NCBI RefSeq assembly: GCF_001625305.1
Contig: NW_017803943.1
Coordinates: 514,529 to 578,528, forward strand
Length of the DNA stretch: 64,000 nucleotides
Direction of reading: 5' to 3'
Origin: Branchiostoma belcheri
Lineage: Eukaryota; Chordata; Leptocardii; Amphioxiformes; Branchiostomatidae
The notes below the pieces were generated by a model. That model was not told the origin of the DNA and searched no databases. It worked only from the letters and a program-made list of their open reading frames with translations. Both the position numbers and the translations under genes were made by a program. Each line of letters begins with the position of its first letter. Position 1 is the stretch's first letter. Of the stretch, positions 1-12,500 are shown piece after piece.

Positions 1-588
1 CAGCAAATACTGTTTCTGTAACAGTAGGTTGTGTCTGTGGTCAAATACGCTGTTGAGGTGAAGGTTTACACCAGCACAGCCTGCCAAGTCCACATGTCGG
101 TCTCCGAGGGTTTGCGACGGAGTCATCACCAGACCAGATGGCTCGTCTTATCAACCTCGTTCATTTCAAAGGATACAGTTCCTAAAATCATCAAATCCTC
201 TCTAAACTGACAACTACAAATGCCTTTTATGCCAGATACAAAGGAGGAACATTAACTTATGTAGCCTTTAGGAACAAGCTTTGATTATTGTCTTGACAAA
301 ACTTTCTTACAATGAAGGATTCACATCAACAACTTGGCTTACAGTAATTTTGAGCTGAAAATTTTTTTTCTTCATAAATGTGCTTTTCCATCAAGCCCAG
401 AACATTTTAAGTGACTAAAAAATGCTTACAATACAAACATGGAGATTTTGTACATAAAGGAACTGAATGGTTAGACAGATGAATATCCTAGGAAATAGTA
501 GTACACTTTTTTCATTACGACTAATTATTACTAATAAGAGGCGATGACAACACGTGGCATTGCAGAAGTACAAAAAACAAATAAATAC

Positions 589-3500
589 CTTGTGTAGTCT
601 GCGAATGAGTCCCTCGTTGTACTCCGTGTTCCCCTCGATCATGCCAGTGACAGGGTTGGAGAACCACTCCCTGAACTCCCGGTGGGACTGGAACACGTGG
701 GGCATCAGGAAGTGCATCAGCGACCACAGCTCCATCAGGTTGTTCTGCAGCGGTGTTCCGGTTAACAGCAGGCGACGCTGGCTCTGGAAGTTCAGCAGAG
801 TCTGCCAGCGCTGAGACTTGAAGTTCTTGATGTTCTGAGCCTCGTCTAGGACAAGGTACTTCCACTTCTTCCGTCTAAAAGACTGGTGGTCCTGGATGAC
901 AAGCTTGTAGGAGGTGATGCACACGTGGAAGGAGTTGGGTTTGGTCCAGCCCTGGCGTTTCTGCTTGCGCTCCTTCTGGTTTCCGTAGTAGGTGAGGATT
1001 TTGAAGGCAGGGCACCACTTTTTGAACTCCATCTCCCAGTTCAGCATGACGCTGGTGGGAACCACGATGAGATGGGGACCCCAGATACCTGGGTGAAGCA
1101 AGTAACACAGACTCTAGGTTACAGGTAGCACAAAGTGACAAACACTATTCCATAAATGCATACAGCATTTGTTTCTCTTGGAACTAATTTTCTGCAAGAT
1201 GGCAAAATATGCCAAAAATCCGTCAATTCTCAGTCTACAGCTCTGTTTATTCTTAATCAAACACTTTCATGTATGTGGTGACCAGCCCCTCCAACTTGCT
1301 ACAAAATGTAATCCAACACCACAGGGTGTATGCTACAGCACCAGTTACCATGGTGACATACACCTGGCCCAGGTCATTGACCCTTGTGTTTGTAAAAGAA
1401 GCAAAAGAAACCGAGCACAAAAAAAAAAAAACATGTATTCTTTCTGCCAACTGCCAGTATGTATTTCTTCTGTCATAGCTATGGCAAAACCAAGATTCCT
1501 TCTGCAAAGGTAAACATAAACGAAAAAACAGCCTGCGAACCTTTATCACAGGCGAGATGTCCGAACAGAGCAATAGTCTGGATAGTTTTCCCCAGGCCCA
1601 TCTCATCAGCCAGTATGCCATTGAGCTTCTTGTCGTACATGGTGACCAGCCAGTCCAGCCCGATGTGCTGGTACTCACGCAGGGTGTGCTTCAGTAAGAA
1701 CGGCACAGGAGTCTTCACCTAAAAACAACAGCAAACATAATTTTTGTCAGTAAAAAGCCATACTAGTAGCAGTCTTCATCTGGTCACATTAAACACAATT
1801 TACATCAGTAAGAACGGCACAGGAGTCTTCACCTGTGTTGTACCAAAAAAAAAATCATGTTTCTATGAGGCAAATATGCAGATCTAGGCAGATCTAGGCA
1901 GATTGGTAACACCAAATTTGTGTGTGCTCTCATCAGTGTTTGGACACGCTATCTATCCCAATGTTCACAATAACAGAACACATTCTTTATTATTCAGTAA
2001 AGGTACACATGAGAAAAATACAACTAAGTTTAAGGCAGATGTTAACTACAAACAGAAAGTTCCCTTCTCAGTAACTTAGTAAGTCAGCTGTCTAGGCCCA
2101 TGCTAGTAACAGTCTGGACAGCTACTTGCAGTGGTGCAAGTGCTGGCTAAAAATTATGCGCACCCCTCCTATTTTACGTGCAAAAAGGCTTGCATGCTAG
2201 TGGTAATTTGAGCCCTGTCATTCCCACTGACCTGTGTTGTACTTAGCGTGTACCCTGTGGGCTGGCAGGCCGCGGCATCAGCTGCAATGTCCGTGATCTC
2301 TTTGCTGGGGCCTTTGCCTTCTTGTTGTGTCTAAAAACAAAAACAAAACCGTTGAAGAGATTCAAATTCCCCGAAAAAATCTTTAGTCAGACTTACAACT
2401 CTCAGGGAGGTCACAATGACTTCTTCAACTTCTTTAAACGAGTTTCCAATGAGGTACTTAATCTCAATGATCTCTCAAAGTCTTCCGAGGGTCTCTCATA
2501 GGTTGCCCAATGATCTCAATGACCAGTGAACGTGGAGACTTACCGAGGATCCCTCCTGAGGCTGGTGGTTCTCCTTGTCTCCGTGGATGAGATATTCCAT
2601 CCCGATGTCAGCCATTTCTTCCTCCTCTTCATCACTAGGCTCCTCTGTTTCAGATTCTGGGAACAAACAGAAACGATCATGACTTTGACTACAGAAATGC
2701 CTTCAGTTCTTGTCCTTTAGGAGACATTTTTTTGGCGCAAACAAGGTTAAGGTGGTCCAGAAGGATAGCTGAGGCATATTTAGAAATACTACGAACTCTA
2801 TCTGATATGGTAGTCTTTTGGGTCTATTTTTATAATTTTCTTTCGTCTTGTCACTATGGCCACATTTTGGCCGCCAAATTGACCGCCAAATTGTGCATTT
2901 TTCTCACGCTCCAGCCAAGCCCCAGTGGGGGTGTGCACATTACTTTTAAAAGCTACTCCGCCGCTCGACCAATCAGGCTCGCTGGTCATTACGTAAACTG
3001 AGAGCTTCACTTTCATAATTTTTGGGAAGGGAAAAGACACTGGAAAAGAGAGTTTTACTGAACGTTTGATGTCAGTTGTTTGCAAAACGTTTTGGGTAAA
3101 AACCTGCCAAATGCAAAGAATAATAATTTTCTGAAAACACAAGCCGTTTCCATTGTTTATCACACTTCGTATCGGCAAAATGTTGTCAAGTTGCAACACA
3201 CAACCAGAGATATGCAGCCACACAAATCACCAAAAACGCCAGAAATAATCTGACAACTTCCTATATAAAAACATTCGACTGCCAAAAGAAACGAAGCTGT
3301 CTGCTTTGAGCCACAAGTTAGATCTTGGTTTAGTTATGAGCGGCCTGGCGGACCGGGTCACTGCATGCATAAAGAGCCGCGCTTGGTAGTTCATACTCGG
3401 CCGTCATTATGCGGCGTTATCCTTTGTGTTCTTTCATGATTTTCACAGACAACTCATAATTTTCTACCGAATAAAAACGCGTCTCTACCTGTGTACTGTC

Positions 3501-6500
3501 TTATTATTCTGAGTTTGTATCGACTGCAACACGTTTGTAACTACTAAACGTTAACGTTACGTTCTAGTGAACAGACATGATAAGAACTACTAGAAATTTT
3601 TATAAAATCTACGTTTTATTAAAAATACGATACTTACAAACTTCAGCAGGATTTTTACATAATCTTACGGTAACTGCTAACAATAATCTTTTACGATTTA
3701 CAGCATACAGCAAATAGTAGCCGCTTACAAAAAAATCAGTTCCAACAGATTTACAGAGATAGTCCGTACTTTTCAGATAGAACATAGAACGTCGTGCGTG
3801 AAAATTATTTCCACAAGTCTAGGACAACGTGCAACGTAAATTCACATAATCAACAAAATTATATACGCTCATAATCTCATACCACGTCCGGGCAAGCTTT
3901 TTTCCAGGGCTATCTACTCCGGTATCGCGCGATAACTTTTCAGTGTTGTGATCTTGCTGATCGTCAATCTCCTCTGGGGGTAGGCCTAAAAAACAAGTCC
4001 GTAACTCCAGAATACCCCGGCAGATTTTCTCCAATAAGGTCTCAGAATAGTCCATAAACCTCCATCTGCAAATCTACGTAGGATACGGCCGTTTAAAAGA
4101 TCGTCTACCGGCCCAAATGCTGCCGCAAAGCGCACAGCTTCTCCGCTCGCAAACAAGACACGCCATCCGCCATTTTGGGTGAGTCACGTGACCCCTACTC
4201 CCGCGAAATCTTAGCGTTCTTTTGGCTGTTCTTTTTACTGGACATATCCCCGGCCTGTTTTTCCAAATAGCGCCGCAGTAAGCTAAATACAGCGTGCTGA
4301 AAGGTCAATGACCCATTTTTCGGTGGGAGGGATGGGCGCCCTTGGAATGGCGACAAAAAATTGGCAATTTCGGCTCTTTCGGGCTTCAAAATGGACATTA
4401 TGTAACCCCTACGACATATACAGCATTTTAAGAATGAAACTGTGGAAAAAATGTTCATGGAAAGGGACAAAAAGGTGGTATTTTTTGAAAGATAAGCTTA
4501 TAACTAAAATCGTATGCGAGGCCGACACACTGCGCCGCTTTATATGTTGGGGAGGGGTGCTGGCGCATGGCACTGTTGACATTTACGGAAAAAAATTCAT
4601 AAAAAATCAACACTTTGAGATATTAAAAAATGCTCGCATACGTTTGTTCCTATTACTAGTGTGTGCCTTTCAACAAAATATGGTGAATAAAAACCAAAGC
4701 GCTGGCCAGAAAAATTGATTTTTCTAAAAAGGGGGCGTGGCTCATAACTCGTGATGACGTCATGATTACGTCATCAAAATTTGCATAAATTATCATCTTG
4801 CACTAAGGTACTTACACAAAAAAAATCAATGACCATAGGTAATCCTAAGTAGTATTTTTAGGATGTCCCCAAAGTCCTCAGCCACCCTTCCATACCACCT
4901 TAAATCAAGCTCTTTGAAACTGAATAGTTTCATCAGGTTGGTAAGTCACTGAATACAACGACTCTTTTCACACAACCAAGTGTTTTAGTCAGCCAACGTT
5001 CCAGTAAACATATGTCACAGAATTGCCCCGAGGAAGGTGACAGATGGTAATCGAAACGTTGGCCAAATAAAACACTTGGTTGGGTAAAAACAGACTTTTT
5101 ATAACAGCTGTATTATGGCATATTCTTGTAACAGATTTTCAGTTTCGTAAGTTTTCTTGTTTGAAGTCTCACCTTCAGTTTCCTCATCCTCATATTCCTC
5201 GTCTGCCAGACTGGACTCCGGTGGACTGGGAGGGGGCTCGAACCCTTCTTCGTAAGCACCGCCGTATTTCTTGATAAGTTCTTCCATGGACATCTCACCT
5301 AAAAACCATGAGTGTCATAGTTTTAACACAACATTGAAATCTATAATTCGGCACTCCCAACTTCATTGATAAAAGGACATGATACACTTGTCACTCACCT
5401 TGCAAAACCTTATCAAATGCAGTTAGTAGAATATTTATAAACCAGTGACTGTTTTTGAAAGGTAGAAACATCTACCTGAGGTACCTTTCAAGAACAGATT
5501 GAACTGATTGATGAATATTCTACTAACGGTTAATCTTACGTGACTGATGAACCTCTTCAACATTATCAAAGGAAGAATTGTCCACTTGTACGTTTAGAAA
5601 GTCTAGTGTCTTTCATATCACTTGTTCAGTGCATATTTCTGTGTTAAGGAGTTTTTGTAGTAGTTAACCTTCTTTCTGAAGATCGTCCAGTTCCTCAGCG
5701 TGATCTGCCTCCCCCTCAGCCTCTTCTTGTTCTTCTATGGTCTCCTCATCATCAACAGCTGAAACAGAAAGAGCATCTTTGATTGAATTGTGTCTATTTT
5801 TATACACAGAAATTCTTGTGTCTTTTATATAATAGTGCATACATTTTATCTCATGCTTCTGTGTTTTTGGTGTAACCAATGTTACCTAAGTATACAGTAG
5901 AGGGTACTCATTCCTCAAGCTAACCGACATCTCGCACACAGTCATCCCTCAGTAAGACATCTAGAGCAGCATAGTTCCCTTTAGACCTTGTGCTCAGCCT
6001 GTCACACGACCGGTTTCGCCTGTGTGGCTGTTACAAGTGTACAGAGCATTACTTAAAGAATAGGTCAGTACACAATAAAAACCCACCTCCTTCCTCCTCA
6101 GAGGCTTCAGAAGGCATGAACTCATCATCATCAGCTGTTTCTCTGGTCGAGTCTTCTTCCTCCTGAAATAACACAAGCAATGTTTCAAGATTGTAAATAC
6201 AAAACTTTTTTGTGGCTCTGAGAAATTCTCTAATGACTAATAATTATATCTTGTATCCTCTGACAGGATCCACATCAGAAGAGGGCAAACTTCTGCATGG
6301 GTTTTTAAAAGGAAACCATTTTTCTCTCCCTCAATACGACCAGGAAGAAACAGAAATGTTCAGCTGGCCCGTTGTGAGGGAGTTGACTAACTAACGTGTT
6401 ACTATATAGACAGAGCATTCTGGGCTCCTAATGGTGTGTAATTTTTTTCTTGCTTCGAAGAGCTGCTAAAAAAACTATGCAAGAAAAAAAATGTACTGTA

Positions 6501-9500
6501 GTTCAGCACTGAACAAGAGATCAATGAGTTTATAACCCGGGATGTAGCATTTAAGGATTCAGCATTTAACAAGAAATCATTTTGTACCTCAGTGAAGTAT
6601 TTAAGGTTGTAGTGAATTTCTTGCAGTCACACATGAACAAAATGCCAGCAATCACTGGGCCAGAAAGTTTAGGAAGACAGCGATTCAGTTAAAAATTTGG
6701 GTAATTGTTTAGTTTTAATTCTGAGCTAGCTAAAAGTTTGAAGTCCCTCATAATATATTTTACCAAATCGGAAAAATAACTCAAAAGGTTGTTACCTCCT
6801 CGCTGCTGGAGTTGCCGTCCACCTCCATGGCCTCGGCAGGTTTCTCCAGGATCTCAGGCGGGAGTTTGGAGATGAGATCCTCCAGCGGGACTTCACTCTC
6901 CTGCTGCAGGAGCGCAACCTCTTCATCTACATCCTCCTGCTCATCTGCCTCCTCTTCCTGGTCCAGAGTCTCCTCATCATCACTCTCATCATCAGGCTCA
7001 AACTCATCATCTATTGGTTAAAGGGATAAAAAAAATATAGCTGAAGTCAGTGCCATAGTCTTTTCTTATGGCCAAAGGGGAAGTGAGTTGCTTATCCATT
7101 ATCTTGAGGAAAAGTACTGAGATGCAGAGCCCATCTTTCTTCTTCCACTGCCTTTTACCTCCCCAACCAAAGTCAGGTACCCTTTTAACACCTGGGTGGA
7201 GTGAGAAAATTTCCTTTCCCAAGGACATGTCTTTCCAGGGATGCCAAGAATAAAACCCTGGACCTCTTGGTCTTGTGTCCACTAGCCTTACCCAGAGGTA
7301 AATCAGTTATCCTGTACGTATGTATGGGGGTCGACAACCAAAGGTAGCATAACACTTTTGCATTTTGCCTTTACCAAATACAAACAGCACACGTGCACCT
7401 AACCCCAAACATGAATTCCTAGCCCTGTACTCACCCTCCCCCAGTGCTGTGTCCCTGCCAGGACTAGAGGCTGCTGAACCCTGTAAGGACGAGTCTTCCT
7501 TCAGCCCCTGAGTCAGCCAGGAGGAGTATTTCTCTGTCTGGTCCACGATGAAGTTCAGCTGGAGATCCAACGCTTTCTTACGCTGCTCCTCCAGACGTGA
7601 ATGCTGCTTATATTGCACAACCTAAAGGTACAGAAACATGACTGGTTAAGCAATAAGTCTCTGCTTTTACCACTACTAAAACTGCCTTTCAACTATGCCT
7701 ATCAAACTTTGTGTTTTGATTCTGCATCCTGCAATCTATTCTTAATATGCTGTTTCTCTAGCCATAAATGCTGCTTATATTGCACAAACTATAAGGTAGT
7801 CACAGAAACAACTGTTTTTTAAGCATGCAGACTTAACAGTCTGAACTGCGAAAGGTTCTTTATGTAACTATGTTTCCATCACCATCTGTCACTTATTTAG
7901 GGCCACAATAACTGGTTCTGAGTCATACTGCAGCTAGGTGTTGCTGCTGCAGTATTTTACATAGCTGCAGTACAAATCAGAACCAGTCATTGTTGCCCTG
8001 AAGAAGGTGAGAGATGGTCACCAAAACGTTCCTTGTGAAAACCTACTGGTAGTAAAATAAAGTACAGGAAGAAAACATGTTGCATGCTCCATTGCTGCTT
8101 GTGACATGGGAAAGTCAGCGGCAGAAGCAAAGTATGCATGAATCTGGCCACATTTTGATTGGGCAACATCTGTAGCAACCTGCCCATGTGGGAAAATGTG
8201 GCTTTCATCTGAACATTAATCTTAACACCTTTCATCCCTTATAGTTATTCTTTCTTTTAGGAGTATTTCCTCACAGAAAAAAACAACTCTACATGCCTGA
8301 AAATCAGCAACACTCAAGAAATGATAACTTCTGCTCTACAAAACTTACAGCTGATCTCCCAAAATAACTTTATCAAGGCATGAGTTATTGGAGTTCTCCT
8401 TTACAGAACCAGTAAAAACTGCTTATGTTTTTATGCCCATCAGGCATCTTCCTCAGAGCTTTTGACTGGAGTACTGCTTCTTGCCACAAAAGCGCCACCT
8501 ACATTGGTTACTGTAATTCCTAATTTTTTTCACGGTACTTTTATGTTCACTGTTTTCACTGTCACTTCTGTATCGTGAACTTAACATTACAGTTAAATAA
8601 TTCCTGGACTTTCTTTCTCCTGCACCTGTCCCCAGTGAATATATAGTTCCATGAACATGTCCACTTTTCTCAGACTGTGAACTTTTGCTACCGGGAACAT
8701 AAAGTCAATTACACCTGTACTGGCAAGAATCAGAACTCCAGTAAAAGCTCTGAGGAAGATAACAAAGGTTCTTTTGGACAAGCCTTACTTTTTCAATGTT
8801 AGCCCAGAAGGCCTTGATCTCCTTGGCCATGTTGGAGGCTATTCTCCTCAGACGTAGTGCCTCCTCCTTCTCCGCTCGAACTTCCTTGGCTTTCCTCTCC
8901 TGGTGGAATCGGACAACCGCTCTGGCGAGCTGCAAACAACAAAGCAAAGTTCAAAATTCATCACATTGATATTTAAAAAAACCATGACGATTCTTACAAG
9001 GCAAAGTCCAAAGGCCAATCGCCTGCCAACTGCTATGGCAAGCTGCAAACAAAAAAGCAAAATTTAAACATTTCTATGTAAGATTTCATCACATTGCCTT
9101 GTAACTACTGCACTTGCCAAGGTTTCTTTTAATATATCAAAGGCCAATTGCCTGCCAATGGAGCTGAAACAACTCTCTTCCGTAACTTAGAGAAATCAAG
9201 CTGGAAACAAGAAAGCAAAATTGAAACATTTATCTGTGTGGCTAGTGCATTGTCAGAGTTTTTTTTTAGTACGTCCAAGTCCAAAGGCCAATCACCTGCC
9301 AATGGGACTGAAACAACTCTTTTCCGTAAATTAGAAAAATTGAAACAACTTTTTTCCGTAACTTAGAAAAATAAAGACCAAAATTTGCTTCAGGACCTAA
9401 GGAACAGGTGATTTTTTTAAAGATTTGGGTCAGGAGAAAAACATGGAAACATTGTTACGGATTCTAAACTATTAATATCTAATATGCCAAGATAATTCAT

Positions 9501-12500
9501 TTTCTGAGAGCTTCTCTGTTTGGTACTAAAACTTCAAATTCCTTGTAACTAAATCTTGTATCCTCTGACAGGATCCACATCAGAAGAGGGCAAACTTCTG
9601 CATGGGTTTTTAAAAGGAAACCATTTTTCTCTCCCTCAATACGACCAGGAAGAAACATAAGTGTTCAGCTGGCCCGTTGTGAGGGACTTATTCTATCTAC
9701 TAACTTATTTCTACAGTGACAAAAAATTCTGTGGTCTTATTGGTGCGTAATTTTTTTGGACTTAGAGGGCGAGAGGGTCTTAAAAAGCATGGACAATGAG
9801 GCCAACCTTCTTTTGCAACACAGTTATTCCATCAACTTGTTTCTATTGTGACAGAGCATTCCTAGGTGTCATTTTTCAACAAGTACACCTGGCTTACAAG
9901 TGCTGTTACAAACACAGGAAAGGGTCTTACAAGTTTGGACGACGAGAGTTCATCCGCAAATAGTTTCATCATGTGTGTTAATCAATTCAACATAGTTTTC
10001 TTCACTACGGCTCGTATATTTAGCCAAGCACACCGGGTCACCCCCTACTCTTCTCGACAAGTGTGTTGGGTGTGACATGCAGAGGTTTGTTAATGTTAAG
10101 CAAGCCGACCTTTTTCGCAGCTGCCATTTTCCACTTCCTCTCCTGCGCGAAGTCAGTGGCGAGCCACTGCATCTCCTCCAGCAGGTAGTCCCAGTGAGCC
10201 TTGGGGCGTGGCGGCTCCTGGACCTTGGGCAGTCGTCGCTGGGACCACAGACCCTCCTTACGCAGCTCCGCTACTCTCTGCTGCACTGCTGCTTCCTGGG
10301 GGGGGGGGTGGACACGGATTTGAACTGTTGTTACAGGGCTCGAAATACCAACTGCATTGTAGTAAGAGAAATTTGTACTGTGTCAGGGCTCAAAATACCA
10401 CCTGCATATGTAGGTTAGTGCAGGAGTTATATACACTTGTTTCTGTTTACCTGCACCTAACCTGCACTGGTCCATGTACTGGGTATATGCAGGTTAGTGC
10501 AGGTAAAATGAAGCTGTGCAGGTATTTCTGATGTCTACTTGCATTGGCCCCACGTACTGGGTATGTGCAGGTAAAATTGGAGCTGTCTACCTGCACCAAG
10601 GAGTGTCCTGTTACACAACAGATTAATAGATTAAAAATGGTACCAAGCCTTCTTTCAAATTTATAAAAGCCTGCTGAAAGGGATTTAAAATTAGTGGTGC
10701 AGGTAAAATTTTTCTGGTGCAGGAACTTCACACGACAGTTTAAAATGAGGTTTTGCTATTTCTAAACAAAGATCTCAAAACGAAGTGCTTGGACCAACCT
10801 GTTTGGCCCTTTCCACGATCTCCTCCTGTGAGCCTATGGTGGTGTCGTACACGTGTGAGATGGAATGCTGGTGGCGGGTCTGCAGTCTCTGGCTGGACGT
10901 CGGGGACAGAGGGGACTTGGTGTTCTTGGAGACGATGGTGGAGGTGACAGACGCTGGAGTCATCGTGGAGACATTTAGAGGCTTGGGTAAGTCCTTGGGC
11001 TGCTGGGGAGTCTGGAACGCTGGAGAGCATGTCGTTCATTTGTTTAGTCACATACACAAAGACAAGCACATCGGCAGAATGTACTGTGCCGGCGCAGAAC
11101 CCTGTATTTTCACCGTTTTCGGTGAATTTTTGATCAACGTTGCATTAGATTTTTTTCTGTTGCAGAGGATATCTTTTCCTACATAACATTTGGAAACTAC
11201 AGACGAGATGTTTTCCTTATATGCGCGAATACAACCTTATATGAAACGTTCTTCCAAAGTGCTATGCACAATACATTACGGGTTTCGCGCAGGTGCAGTG
11301 CGTTCTGCCGACATGCTACAAAGACATTAGATGATGATACTAATAACAGTAGAAAAATATAAGAGGGGGTGGCAAAAACCTATACTGCCTTTTGGCACAT
11401 TGGCACAAGAGGGAGAATTTTAACTCGTGTAAAGAATAACAGCGAAGCTTCAAGACAGTCTTGCAATGCTGACAATGATTTTAAGGTTCAAAATACATAA
11501 TGGAATCAAGTCTTTCCTAGAAAATTGTCTGCTCTTGTGGTATCACACAAAAGATGCACTTTACTTGGAATCAGCATGTAAAACCTTTGTAATGTCACTT
11601 ACAGTCACAGGTGAATATTCGGTATCTAACTCATCGCTGTCACCATGTACAGTAGGAGCATTGTCATTAGATAGCTTTATATAATGTTTAGAGTCGGATG
11701 CTCAAGGGTTAGGTATAGTAAGCCGTTTGGTGTAATATAGCCAGTTACCGCTACACCGCATGCCTGCGAAGCTGGTGTGTTACACCGAAGGGCGGTTATA
11801 CCGGCTATACAGATACAGAAGCTGGTGTGTTACGCCGAAGGGCGGTTATACCGGCTATACAGATACAGAAGCTGTTGTATTATGCCAAAGGGCAGTTATA
11901 CCGGCTATACAGATACAGAAGCTGGTGTGTTACGCCGAAGGGCAGTTATACCGGCTATACAGATACAGATTCAAATGTTCCAGTTAGACTTACTTGGTGG
12001 TTGTGGCTCTGACATGGTTCTCTGTACCATGCCTGGTGGAGTCTGTGGTACAGCCTGTGGGAGTGTGGAGGGCTGGGGCTGGCTGAGCTGGTGTTGCAGA
12101 GGGGGGTGGGTGGGCAGGGGCTGGGGGGGAGGACTGTGCATGGGGGTTGTGTTAGGCACGGCAGGACCGAAGGGGGAAGGGTATGGAGGGGGCTGCTGCT
12201 GGGTGGTGAAAGGGGTGGGCTGCTGCTGTTGGGCTGTGACAAGACCACCTGAAAACAGGAAGAGAAAATGTCATCTTCTTGTCTTCTACAGGGCTCGTGA
12301 CTGCGACTGATTTGGTCGCATATGCGCCCAAAATTTTGACGGTGCGACTACATTTGAAATCACGGTCGCACGGTGCGCCAATAAAAATTTTAGCCTACAT
12401 TGTAGATAATAGCAGAACCAGCTACGCCAATTTTCCCCCGCTAATTTTCACTACAACGTAGCGGCATTGTGACTGTATTTCTTTGTTTAAGAATGCCAGA

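Noticed and set aside
11777..12310. 177-codon plus-strand frame
   Set aside because: The first part is the 4 x 50-bp repeat and the rest is antisense to the SRCAP exon at 11994-12248.
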